Shown: piece after piece, positions 42,821 through 50,391 of the stretch
How the letters are laid out: each line of letters begins with the position of its first letter
Numbering within the stretch: position 1 is the first letter of the stretch
DNA from: Melioribacter sp051488685
Lineage (GTDB): Bacteria; Bacteroidota; Ignavibacteria; Ignavibacteriales; Melioribacteraceae
DNA: 64,000 nt
Direction: 5' to 3'
NCBI RefSeq assembly: GCF_051488685.1
Contig: NZ_JBPSEH010000012.1
Location: 10,674 to 74,673 of the forward strand
Position numbers and translations under genes: made by a program
The notes under the pieces: model-generated
What the model saw: only the letters and a program-made list of their open reading frames with translations
The model's database searches: none
Told to the model about the DNA's origin: nothing

Positions 42821-42902
42821 CTTACGGCGGCGTTCAAGCCACGCCCCGCGGCGTTAACCGTAAGCGGTGTAGCCCAAGGCGCGGGACTTGCAAAAGGGCT
42901 AC
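42821..42902. other. Structured intergenic segment between F and G
   Basis: CTTACGG (42821-42827) pairs with CCGTAAG (42858-42864), and GTAGCCC (42869-42875) pairs with GGGCTAC (42896-42902). The segment is GC-rich while its flanks are AT-rich. It separates two leftward genes (42966 and 42779); there is no coding frame. Role could be attenuation or mRNA processing. Confidence 0.4.
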
Positions 42903-42965
42903 GCAATGTTTTTTATCTGCCATATACTTGATTTTAATATGTCAAAGAAAAAATATGAAAGCTAA

Positions 42966-44207
42966 TCACAACCTGCCATATAACAGCTCGCCCACTCTCA
43001 GTTTATCTATTTGCGGAGTTTTCCGTTGGAACGCATTCCAGAAAACGGTACTATCGTCCATCATATTCAATACGACGAATATATCTTCCTTCGTTTCGTC
43101 GTCGTTAAACAAGCCGATATAAGTTTTGCGCAATGTTTTATTCGCGTCATCATTCCTATCAACATATTCGGTTAAATAAATTTCATATGGATTTTGCAGA
43201 GTTGCTTTTATGTATGGAATATATCGTTCGCGTCCGTCAGCTTTTTCGAGCAGATGCATCATCCTATCGAGAGTAATCAATGCTTTGTCGTTATCGTAAG
43301 TATCTATCAGATTCCAGTCGCGGAACTTAAGCTCGAATTCTTGCTTAATTAAATTTATCATCTGTTGCATCCCTACAGCATCGAGAGCGGGAAATTTATC
43401 CGGCGCCGTTTGCCTGTCTTTAATTTGCCTTGCAGGCAGTCGTCCGAAGTCTGCATAAGTTTTTTGACCTTTTGAAATTGCATATAGTTCGGGTATTGTG
43501 TCCCATGCAGGATAAGTCTTGCCCGGATTATACTGCCACTCCGGCGGTATATTTTTAATTTGGAAATCCGAACCGTTTGAAATTTCCAATCCTCGCTCTT
43601 CCACTTCGGCGGCGGTAAGCGGTACAACGTAACATCCGCAATTCCAATCCGAAGGCGGATAGATTGTATTCCATATCGGGTCGTCGTATCGGAATACCTT
43701 GTCGGCGTAATACGAATGGGATTTCCTTTTTGTTTTGCGGTCGATTTGTTTGTATTGCCAGTAAGGGCGCTGCTCTGCGTTTTCAATCATCATCTTGTAA
43801 CGCCCGGCGGAGTATGCAACATTTGCGTTGGTTTGATAGATTGTTCTAAGCCTGCGCGGCGAACCGAGTTCCACAATTTTATCCGGGTCGATTCCGCTTT
43901 TGGGATCGTAGCCCGGAACGTCGCTTGCTTTAACGCGTCCCCACCAGCCCAGGCGTTTTAGCATCGGCTCTAAATCTTTCTTAAACTGCTCGTAAGTAAT
44001 TCCTTCAGAAAAAATTTTATCGACTTCGTCTTTAATTGTCTGCAGGATGTCGAGCTTCATCGCCTTTGCAACCGTAAAAGCGCGCGCGTGCTGCTCCTGC
44101 CAAACGTCCTGCCAGTTCCAGACGAATTTATATCCTTTACTTTTATACCACTCGACTATCTGCCGGGGCGGAAGCGTGAGCAAATATTTCAGTTGTTCTG
44201 TTGTCAT
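42966..44207 (-). CDS. Phage head morphogenesis protein F (gp30) with C-terminal PBECR-like nuclease domain
   Basis: A 413-aa Mu F-like minor head protein. The F part (about 1-240) includes RTIYQTNANVAYSAGRYKMM, RPYWQYKQIDRKTKRKSHSY, and the Cys-bearing YPPSDWNCGCYVVPLT. The C-terminal 120 residues (YIPYIKATLQNPYEIYLTEY, TYIGLFNDDETKEDIFVVLN, then WNAFQ) follow the plan of PBECR-type (phage Barnase-EndoU-ColicinE5/D-RelE-like) nuclease domains found on several Mu-like F proteins. It follows the portal by 39 bases with a palindrome between. Active-site residues of the nuclease-like part are not certain. Confidence 0.8.
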   Translation of the reverse strand: MTTEQLKYLLTLPPRQIVEWYKSKGYKFVWNWQDVWQEQHARAFTVAKAMKLDILQTIKDEVDKIFSEGITYEQFKKDLEPMLKRLGWWGRVKASDVPGYDPKSGIDPDKIVELGSPRRLRTIYQTNANVAYSAGRYKMMIENAEQRPYWQYKQIDRKTKRKSHSYYADKVFRYDDPIWNTIYPPSDWNCGCYVVPLTAAEVEERGLEISNGSDFQIKNIPPEWQYNPGKTYPAWDTIPELYAISKGQKTYADFGRLPARQIKDRQTAPDKFPALDAVGMQQMINLIKQEFELKFRDWNLIDTYDNDKALITLDRMMHLLEKADGRERYIPYIKATLQNPYEIYLTEYVDRNDDANKTLRKTYIGLFNDDETKEDIFVVLNMMDDSTVFWNAFQRKTPQIDKLRVGELLYGRL

Positions 44208-44222
44208 AATTATTTTTTATAG

Positions 44223-44242
44223 ATTCCCGCTTATGCGGGAAT
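44223..44242. repeat. Short GC palindrome, dispersed-repeat type
   Basis: ATTCCCGC-TTAT-GCGGGAAT forms an 8-bp perfect hairpin between portal and F genes. On the minus strand it reads GTCATTCCCGC...GCGGGAATCTA, the form of a small palindromic repeat dispersed in many bacterial genomes. Only one copy is visible in this window. Confidence 0.6.
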
Positions 44243-44246
44243 GACA

Positions 44247-45848
44247 TTAAACATTAATCCTTCCTTCAATATCTGCAATGAATAAAATCTTAGTTGCAAG
44301 ATTTTCAATCTCGTCGGTTTTCATATCCGGGAAGAGAGCATAAAGCCCGGCAATGAATTCGTCGCGACTGTTCGATTTATTGGCAAGTTCGATGACTGGT
44401 TTAAGTGTATTTTCAATCTGGAACTGAAGCAATTTATCCGGCAGAGCGCCGGAAACTTTATCCCCGAAGATGCCGCCGGATTGTTCTGCAAATTCTATCT
44501 TTTTATTAGTAAGCCAATTCCAAAATTTTTTCAGCGGCGAAGGTTTGCTCAAGTACGCTGGTTCCGGCGCTCCGGGAAGCGGCAGAGTAATATCCGCCGG
44601 CGCTTCGACAGGCTCAGCGACCGGCGCAAGCTCGAAATCATCTTCTTCAAGATTGTAGTTATTCACAAAATATTTCTTAGTGAACTTCAAACCGATCTCC
44701 TTCAGGTTCTTGTCGCGTTCGGACTTGTCTTTATTAATGTCTTCCAGCTCGAACGGTTTGAACTCCGGATAGAGTCCGCTGCCGATATTGATGTCGACAA
44801 TCCATTTGAATAATTGATTGAACAGCTCGGTCGGAAAGTCGCGGTCTTCTTCGCTAAGGTTCGATTCGATAGTATCGGCTCCGGTTTCGGTCGACGCGTA
44901 CGATCCGACGCCCTGGCGTTCGACCGAAAGCGCGTTCGTTAGTATTGCTTTTGCGATTGCGTTGTCGCACCGCTGGAGATATTTTTCGTGCAGGTCCGCG
45001 CTTGCCGAATGCGGCTCGATTATTTGAATCGAACTGTCGTCAGGTCCGGTTGCAACCGCGTCCTGAACCATGTTCGAAAGCTTTGTCATCAAATCGTAAT
45101 GATCTTCCGGCTTGGCTCCGCGGGGCAGCTTGCCGAAGATAAAAGGCATTCCGTATTTCTCTACGAAGAGCGAAAAGAAACGCATCCCTCCGCGTTTAAA
45201 AGTTACGGGCCAAAAGCAGCGCGACAATGCTTTGTCGCCGTAGGGATTATCATATCCCGGATCGTTCTGAAGCAGAATAAATTTATAAGCGTATTTCGGA
45301 TCGATATTGTCTCCCACTATTGGAATTCCGTAATAATCCAGATTTGTCCTGAATAGCAAATTATTCCTGTCGTCGAAGGTAAACCATTCGCGCGGTTTTT
45401 CTTGCACTTTGACGGGCAGCAATGCGCCGTCTATTTGCGCCCAGGTTACTTCAAAAACAGAATAACCGAAAAATATCGGATTAAGACTTTGCGAAATTAT
45501 ATCCTTTATTTTGTTCTTATTGTCCGCGAGCAATGTTAAAGCCCGTTCGCACAGTTCAAGCTCTTTGTCCGTAGCGTCGCCCTGTTCTATGCGCCAGTCG
45601 AGACTTTTTGTAAGATTCTTTCTTCTTGCCATCAATGCGCCTACCTGCTCGTCGCTGCGTAAATCTTTGTAGACGGTCTGATCCATGTTGAGTTTACGCA
45701 GTATCGGGTCGGGATCGGGCAGGTATCCGAAGAATCCGGGGAAACCGCCGAGCGCAAACTGTCGCGTCGCGACTTCGCTCGTTAAATTCCTGCTGATTTC
45801 GCTCAGCGGAACGAACGTTGTAGGATTTATATAGAGTCCTTTAGCCAT
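44247..45848 (-). CDS. Portal protein, Mu gp29 family (DUF935)
   Basis: A 533-aa DUF935 portal. Characteristic stretches are DQTVYKDLRSDEQVGALMAR near 40-60, FFGYSVFEVTWAQ, the block FILLQNDPGYDNPYGDKALS with RCFWPVTFKRGG, and VEKYGMPFIFGKLPRGAKPE. The portal forms the dodecameric DNA channel at one head vertex. It lies 13 bases after the terminase gene with GAGGT upstream of ATG. The C-terminal extension after LPLPGAPEPAYLSKP is longer than usual and ends in a helical domain. Confidence 0.92.
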   Translation of the reverse strand: MAKGLYINPTTFVPLSEISRNLTSEVATRQFALGGFPGFFGYLPDPDPILRKLNMDQTVYKDLRSDEQVGALMARRKNLTKSLDWRIEQGDATDKELELCERALTLLADNKNKIKDIISQSLNPIFFGYSVFEVTWAQIDGALLPVKVQEKPREWFTFDDRNNLLFRTNLDYYGIPIVGDNIDPKYAYKFILLQNDPGYDNPYGDKALSRCFWPVTFKRGGMRFFSLFVEKYGMPFIFGKLPRGAKPEDHYDLMTKLSNMVQDAVATGPDDSSIQIIEPHSASADLHEKYLQRCDNAIAKAILTNALSVERQGVGSYASTETGADTIESNLSEEDRDFPTELFNQLFKWIVDINIGSGLYPEFKPFELEDINKDKSERDKNLKEIGLKFTKKYFVNNYNLEEDDFELAPVAEPVEAPADITLPLPGAPEPAYLSKPSPLKKFWNWLTNKKIEFAEQSGGIFGDKVSGALPDKLLQFQIENTLKPVIELANKSNSRDEFIAGLYALFPDMKTDEIENLATKILFIADIEGRINV

Positions 45849-45861
45849 GTTGACCTCAAAC

Positions 45862-47223
45862 TTAATAGTTATTCAAAATTCTGCTCATTTGTCTGCGCGC
45901 TCCGGAGGTGACGATAAGCGGCCCGGAATATGATTTAGCCGCCATCAATGCGAGAGCAAGCGCAAAGAAATAATCTGCATGTCCGCCGTCTTTGGATTGT
46001 TCCGCTTCGTAACGGACATTACCCGCGGAAGTTGTGACGGCTCGTACCGAATATAAATCTTCGCGAATAATTTTATCGCGCGGTATTAAAACTTTTCTGC
46101 CCTCGGCCATTATATAAGCGTTGGATGCGAGTTCTTCTTTTACTTTTGGAGTAAAGGTAACCTGTTCTACGCGAAGCTTGCCAAAAGCATCTTGAGCCTC
46201 TTCGGACAATTGATTTCCGATTCCGGTCGCGTCAATGCAAGCGCGTCTGAAATTGCTATGAGACAGAACGCCGTATAAAATTTCTCTTTGTTCGCTGTAA
46301 GGCATATTTTTTAATGCAATAACTTTTCGTGTATATAACAACTCGCCTAATTTTTCGAGTATCCAAATAACAGAAGGATTATTCTTGCGACCGACATCCA
46401 TGCCTACATATAAGTCGCCTGAAATTTCCGAGAGAGTTTCGTCCAATATATTATCGCGTTCTATCGCGTTAATAATCTCATAGCTCAGCAAATGCGAGTT
46501 GGAACTCGAACGCGGAATGCAATAGAATTCTTCTTCGATTGCTTCTTGAGTAAGACCCGCAAATGAACTTTCGAGAAACTCTTTAATGTCCTTCTTTGTC
46601 GCTTTGCGTCCCAGCACTTTATCAACCAAACCCTGCTTAACGGCGTCGTCAATAGTAATCTTAAAATGGCTCCAGTTCTTCATTGTGCCGTTCTTGCCTT
46701 TCTGCACTTCCTTAATCAACTGGTTGAAATACGAATCGTCTCCGTTATGAGTGCTGATAATTCTGACGCGGTTGCCCCACATTGCCGAAGGCTTTGCGGC
46801 GGTAAACATCTTTTCCTGTTCGCGGTGATGCGCGAATTCATCCAGTATAACGTCGCCGCCCTTCGATCGAAACCTTGTAGGGTTCGAACTGATAGCGTTG
46901 CATTCGCAGCCGTTGGCAAAGCGCACGCGGTGAGCTGTAATGTCGTCTTCTTTGCTGATTACGACTTCGCCTACATACTTTGCCGCTACGTTCAGATACT
47001 TTGCAAAGAATCCGACGTAATCGATGAACTCTTCGGCGGCTGACAAATCAGCCGATGAGAACCAGACTTTGTTGTTCTTTACGTTCTTGGTGGAAAGGTC
47101 TCTTGTAACGCGATAAGCTTCCGCATAAGTTATACCAATGCGGCGGCTTTTTTCGCATATTGCGAACCGGTTTGGATTGGTTATCCAGCCTTTTTGATAC
47201 TGCAAAAACGTTATTTTACTCAT
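45862..47223 (-). CDS. Terminase large subunit, Mu gp28 family
   Basis: A 453-aa terminase: ATPase domain with Walker A-like CEKSRRIGIT (23-32) and Walker B DVILDEF (124-130), followed by RIISTHNG as coupling motif, and a C-terminal RNase H-like nuclease with DLYVGMDVGRKNNPS, the second acidic motif RACIDATGIGNQ and DGGHADYFFALALAL. It packages DNA into the procapsid, in Mu by headful cutting from the left end. GGAG precedes the ATG. Confidence 0.93.
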   Translation of the reverse strand: MSKITFLQYQKGWITNPNRFAICEKSRRIGITYAEAYRVTRDLSTKNVKNNKVWFSSADLSAAEEFIDYVGFFAKYLNVAAKYVGEVVISKEDDITAHRVRFANGCECNAISSNPTRFRSKGGDVILDEFAHHREQEKMFTAAKPSAMWGNRVRIISTHNGDDSYFNQLIKEVQKGKNGTMKNWSHFKITIDDAVKQGLVDKVLGRKATKKDIKEFLESSFAGLTQEAIEEEFYCIPRSSSNSHLLSYEIINAIERDNILDETLSEISGDLYVGMDVGRKNNPSVIWILEKLGELLYTRKVIALKNMPYSEQREILYGVLSHSNFRRACIDATGIGNQLSEEAQDAFGKLRVEQVTFTPKVKEELASNAYIMAEGRKVLIPRDKIIREDLYSVRAVTTSAGNVRYEAEQSKDGGHADYFFALALALMAAKSYSGPLIVTSGARRQMSRILNNY

Positions 47224-47374
47224 CGCAGCTCCGAAAACGCCCGCAGTCCTGATACGGACATGCGTTTAATTCTTCCGTAAATGCGTTTAATTTCGTTTAA
47301 TAATTTTTGGGAGTGGTTTGGGTCGCCTGAAGGGAGAAGCGCCCCTTAAAAACGATTTATGAGCGTTTTTCATT
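47224..47374. other. Intergenic region between terminase subunits with GCGTTTAAT repeats
   Basis: A 151-base gap in an otherwise tight operon. GCGTTTAAT occurs at 47262-47270 and 47283-47291, with a further CGTTTAAT at 47294-47301; the same word occurs twice near the prophage left end (29278, 29298). At 47366-47379 the minus strand reads TGTAAAATGAAAAA, close to the terminal TGTAAAATGAGAAA but lacking a G. There is no coding frame. Confidence 0.45.
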
Positions 47375-47773
47375 TTACAGCACTCCCAATTCTTTTTCGA
47401 GTTTTTCCAGATTTTCCGGGGACAGCCCTTGTTTTACATTCCGCTCTTTTTCTAGCTTTTCATCGGAGAAGTTTACATATTCGCTCGCTCTCAAAGCCGC
47501 GACCAGCTTCCCGACCGCAAATATCGACCTCGGATTAAGATTTGTTTCGGCGTCCGTGATTGCTGCTTCGAGAAGCCGTTCGAGCCGCTCGCGCAGTTTT
47601 GCGGTTCGTTCCACTTTAGCTTTCCGCAGATCGTCCCAGCCGTCCTGCTTACGCCAGTTGTATAAAGTTTTCCTGCTAACCTCTCCGTCGAGCAGTTTAA
47701 CTATCGTATCCATGCTCAAACCGTTTTCTACGAAGAGCTGCTTAGCCTTCTCTCTTACTGCCGGGTCGCCCAT
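47375..47773 (-). CDS. Terminase small subunit-like protein, Mu gp27/DUF1804 type
   Basis: A 132-aa protein with an N-terminal HTH (about 18-45: MDTIVKLLDGEVSRKTLYNW, RKQDGWDDLRK) and helical C-terminal part (ERLERLLEAAITDAETNLNP). This matches small terminase proteins of DUF1804/gp27 type, located before the large subunit. The ATG at 47773 follows AAGGAG; a longer frame that overlaps the upstream gene lacks support. Confidence 0.8.
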   Translation of the reverse strand: MGDPAVREKAKQLFVENGLSMDTIVKLLDGEVSRKTLYNWRKQDGWDDLRKAKVERTAKLRERLERLLEAAITDAETNLNPRSIFAVGKLVAALRASEYVNFSDEKLEKERNVKQGLSPENLEKLEKELGVL

Positions 47774-47783
47774 CGTCTTCTCC

Positions 47784-48038
47784 TTACAGGTTGTAGGTTG
47801 ATTTAATCTGTTCCATCTTCCCGGCTTTTTCGGCGTACTCTTCCTGCAGCGCTTGCAGTTCCCGCGCAAGAGTTTCGACTTTCTTAAAATCCATAGTCGT
47901 AAAATCTTTGTCCGAAAGGAAAGATTCCGTCTCGTCCTGGATTTCCTTAACCATCGACTGCGCTTTTACGCTCAGGTCGTAGATCTGTTTTTTTAAAATT
48001 TGATAACGCCCAATTGCCTGTTCTTTCAACGAATTCAT
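47784..48038 (-). CDS. Coiled-coil phage protein, gp26-like position
   Basis: An 84-aa entirely helical protein (IGRYQILKKQIYDLSVKAQS, FKKVETLARELQALQEEYAE). It overlaps the upstream gene stop as ATGA with GAGGG before it. In Mu the equivalent gene (26) has no assigned role; this one is similar in size and position only. Confidence 0.6.
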   Translation of the reverse strand: MNSLKEQAIGRYQILKKQIYDLSVKAQSMVKEIQDETESFLSDKDFTTMDFKKVETLARELQALQEEYAEKAGKMEQIKSTYNL

Positions 48039-48451
48039 TTTTTACCCTCGATATTTGTGATTGCGGATTCCATCTTGGTGAGTATGCCGATAAGCACTTC
48101 TTTATTGTCCGCGTCCTTCTTCAATATTTCGAATATCCTGTCGATCGTTTTCTGATTCTGTTCGAGACTTTCTTTGTGCTGTTCTTCAACTTTAGTAAGC
48201 GCCTTATCGAACTGTTCCTGATTTTGCTTCAACGCGAATTCGAATTGCGTTTGAGTGGATTTAAAAGTTATACGCCATATTATAAATAATATGGCGCCGA
48301 TTGATCCGTTTGCGATAGCGGTTTCGAGCAGATACGAACCGCTTGCCGGAGGCTGGTTGAGACTTTGCGTCAATGTCTGCAAGGCGATATACATTATAAA
48401 AACAATTGTATTAAGAATGTTCGCCTGGTTCATCATAAGCGAGATAAACAT
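48035..48451 (-). CDS. Membrane/coiled-coil phage protein, gp25 (DUF2730)-like
   Basis: A 138-aa protein with two hydrophobic segments (about 11-30 NILNTIVFIMYIALQTL, and 51-65 GAILFIIWRITF) followed by a coiled coil (FDKALTKVEEQHKESLEQNQ). The topology is that of Mu gp25 / DUF2730-like proteins located before the terminase genes. GAGG at -9 supports the ATG at 48451. It opens the leftward packaging operon. Confidence 0.6.
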   Translation of the reverse strand: MFISLMMNQANILNTIVFIMYIALQTLTQSLNQPPASGSYLLETAIANGSIGAILFIIWRITFKSTQTQFEFALKQNQEQFDKALTKVEEQHKESLEQNQKTIDRIFEILKKDADNKEVLIGILTKMESAITNIEGKK

Positions 48452-48583
48452 CGCGACCTCGAAATTATTTGAATAATCTTTGAACTAACATAAAAAACAG
48501 AGGGCGAATTATTTTTTGAAAATTTCAAAAAGTTACTCGGAGCTTATTTCTTAGTTTACGTTAAAGAAAATTACGAGGTCTAC
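48452..48583. promoter_or_regulatory. Divergent late promoter region
   Basis: A 132-base AT-rich gap from which the packaging genes run left and the head/tail genes run right. Contains the symmetrical TTTTGAAAATTTCAAAA (about 48515-48531). Middle/late activators such as Mor would be expected to act here. Confidence 0.5.
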
Positions 48584-48823
48584 ATGCTTACCTGGGTGAG
48601 CGTAATGCTATTGAGAACAGGAATTGTAAAAACAGTATGCTCAATTCCATATCAAAATCTTTCATTAAAAGATAGATTAGATATGCTTGGAGTTACGCCT
48701 AAAGAAGTAGCGCGCATCGTTGGATGCGGTACAACATGTGCATATAAAAATATTAAATCCGGGAAAGGGTGGTATTATAGCCAAATAGTTAATCTTGTCA
48801 ATTTGTTGGAGCGAATGAAATGA
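48584..48823 (+). CDS. Small HTH-like protein leading the rightward late operon
   Basis: A 79-aa protein whose C-terminal half (LDMLGVTPKEVARIVGCGTT, then KNIKSGKGWYYSQIVNLVN) resembles a helix-turn-helix. Its stop overlaps the next gene (ATGA). ATG 48584 follows GAGG; ATG 48605 is another possible start. A regulator of the late operon is possible. Not recognised. Confidence 0.5.
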   Translation: MLTWVSVMLLRTGIVKTVCSIPYQNLSLKDRLDMLGVTPKEVARIVGCGTTCAYKNIKSGKGWYYSQIVNLVNLLERMK

Positions 48824-49983
48824 AAAATTACAATTGGATGCCGATACTGAAAACAGGGACGTTCGTTGCAAAGAACGGCAAGAAGGTTACCTTCGAAGAA
48901 AAAGACCTGGATAAAATTATCGAAAATACCGACCTGGGCAAAGAGCCTCAGTTCGTAGTGGAACATCCAAGTTACGATAAGCTTGGCTTCGGCACTATCG
49001 CCGCGCTTAAACGCGTAGGCAAATATTTATTTGCGCTTCCTAAGACAGTCAATGAAAAATTTAAGGAAGCCGTTAACCGCGGCGAGCTGCCGGGACGCAG
49101 CGTATCGCTCGACGAGAAGACTTTGTCGTTAAGCCATATCGGGTTTCTGCCTCCGGAAGTTGCGCCGGCGGTCGACGGACTCGGCACATATTCATTTTCA
49201 TCCGGCGAATCAAATCTTTCGTTCGCTTTGCCGGGCGTAGAATCCCACTTTGCCGAGATTGATGAATATCAATACGAGTTCGCAGAAGGCGATAAACATG
49301 AGTTCGCAATGGAAATATCCCGCTGGCCGTTTAGCCAGATAAAAAATCTCTTCCGGAACATTAAGAATGCGTTCATCGAAAAATACGGCAGGGAAGAAGC
49401 TGACCAAATACTGCCCGAATACGATCTCGAAGTTATAGGCGATCCTCCTGTAATTATAGAGAATAAAGATTACGACGAAACAAAATTATCATCCAACAAC
49501 AAAGGAGACGACATGAAAGTCGATTTGAGCAAATACGATTTCAGCAAAGTCGATCCGGAACTTAAAGCCGCGCTGGAATCGCTGCAAAAAGAAAACAAAG
49601 AACTCGGAGTGCAGCTGCAACAGGCAACTCAGACCATATCAGCCGCGCAGCTCGAAAAAAACAGGAACGAAGTTCTCGCCTTTTGCGAATCGCAGGAGAT
49701 GAAATTGAAAATACTTCCGGCAGAAAAAGAAAAAGTTGTAAACCTTCTGCTTGCAGTTAAGGAAAAAGGCAATCTCGAATTTTCATCTTCTTCGGACGGG
49801 GCGGCTGAAACGAAAGTTCAGTTCAGCGCTTACGATTACCTTAAAGATTTGCTTAAACGGCTCCCTGACAAAATAGAACTGAGCGAGATTGCAACAAAAC
49901 AAACCGCAGGCGACAACAAACTTGCAGATTATCAGATACTTGGCAAAGAGATTGCATCGTTCGTTAATCCAAAGAAAAATTAA
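48820..49983 (+). CDS. Head maturation protease with C-terminal scaffold, Mu I-like
   Basis: A 387-aa protein. The protease part (about 1-130) begins MKNYNWMPILKTGTFVAKNG and includes EPQFVVEHPSYDKLGFGTIA and GRSVSLDEKTLSLSHIGFLPP, as in the Mu-like prophage I protease family. The C-terminal part (from about 230) is a coiled coil with ELKAALESLQKENKELGVQL typical of a scaffold. An in-frame internal start at 49513 produces the scaffold alone. GTG-like spacing and ATGA overlap link it to the HTH gene. Confidence 0.85.
   Translation: MKNYNWMPILKTGTFVAKNGKKVTFEEKDLDKIIENTDLGKEPQFVVEHPSYDKLGFGTIAALKRVGKYLFALPKTVNEKFKEAVNRGELPGRSVSLDEKTLSLSHIGFLPPEVAPAVDGLGTYSFSSGESNLSFALPGVESHFAEIDEYQYEFAEGDKHEFAMEISRWPFSQIKNLFRNIKNAFIEKYGREEADQILPEYDLEVIGDPPVIIENKDYDETKLSSNNKGDDMKVDLSKYDFSKVDPELKAALESLQKENKELGVQLQQATQTISAAQLEKNRNEVLAFCESQEMKLKILPAEKEKVVNLLLAVKEKGNLEFSSSSDGAAETKVQFSAYDYLKDLLKRLPDKIELSEIATKQTAGDNKLADYQILGKEIASFVNPKKN
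49513..49983 (+). CDS. Internal in-frame scaffold protein, Mu Z-like
   Basis: The C-terminal 156 residues of the I-like protease can be made separately. A consensus AAAGGAG ends six bases before an in-frame ATG at 49513 (MKVDLSKYDFSKVDPELKAA), a stronger ribosome site than that of the full gene. In Mu, gene Z encodes the scaffold from an internal start of gene I in exactly this way. The product is a coiled coil. Confidence 0.75.
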   Translation: MKVDLSKYDFSKVDPELKAALESLQKENKELGVQLQQATQTISAAQLEKNRNEVLAFCESQEMKLKILPAEKEKVVNLLLAVKEKGNLEFSSSSDGAAETKVQFSAYDYLKDLLKRLPDKIELSEIATKQTAGDNKLADYQILGKEIASFVNPKKN

Positions 49984-50012
49984 ACGTCAGTTAAAATTAA
50001 AGGAGAATAATA

Positions 50013-50363
50013 ATGGACTTGGTAAACACTCAGGAAAACAGCAAGGCGCAATTGTTCGCGGGCGATTTCCCGCGCGTATTGATGCCTGTAACAATAGCAT
50101 CGGGAGCGGGCATTATTACGGCCGGAACCGTCCTTGGTAAAATAACCGCTTCAGGAAAATACAAAGCATACGACGACGGCGCATCCGACGGCAGCGAAAC
50201 AGCTAAACTGATACTCGCTGAAGACGTCGACGCTACGAGCGCGGACGTAAACGCAATGGCTTACGCGGCTGGTCACTTCAACGAAGACGCTCTCACCGGA
50301 TTGGACACCGCCGCAAAAGCGGATTTCGAAGGCACTCCGATTTTCATCGGTAAAATCGGATAA
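50013..50363 (+). CDS. Head decoration protein, lambda D-like
   Basis: A 116-aa protein with the beta-rich lambda gpD/HDPD pattern: LVNTQENSKAQLFAGDFPRV, TIASGAGIITAGTVLGKITA and ILAEDVDATSADVNAMAYAA. It is expected to form trimers stabilising the capsid. TAAAGGAGAATAAT lies upstream. Directly followed by the capsid gene. Confidence 0.85.
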   Translation: MDLVNTQENSKAQLFAGDFPRVLMPVTIASGAGIITAGTVLGKITASGKYKAYDDGASDGSETAKLILAEDVDATSADVNAMAYAAGHFNEDALTGLDTAAKADFEGTPIFIGKIG

Positions 50364-50391
50364 GTTAACAATCAATTAACGGAGAATAAAA

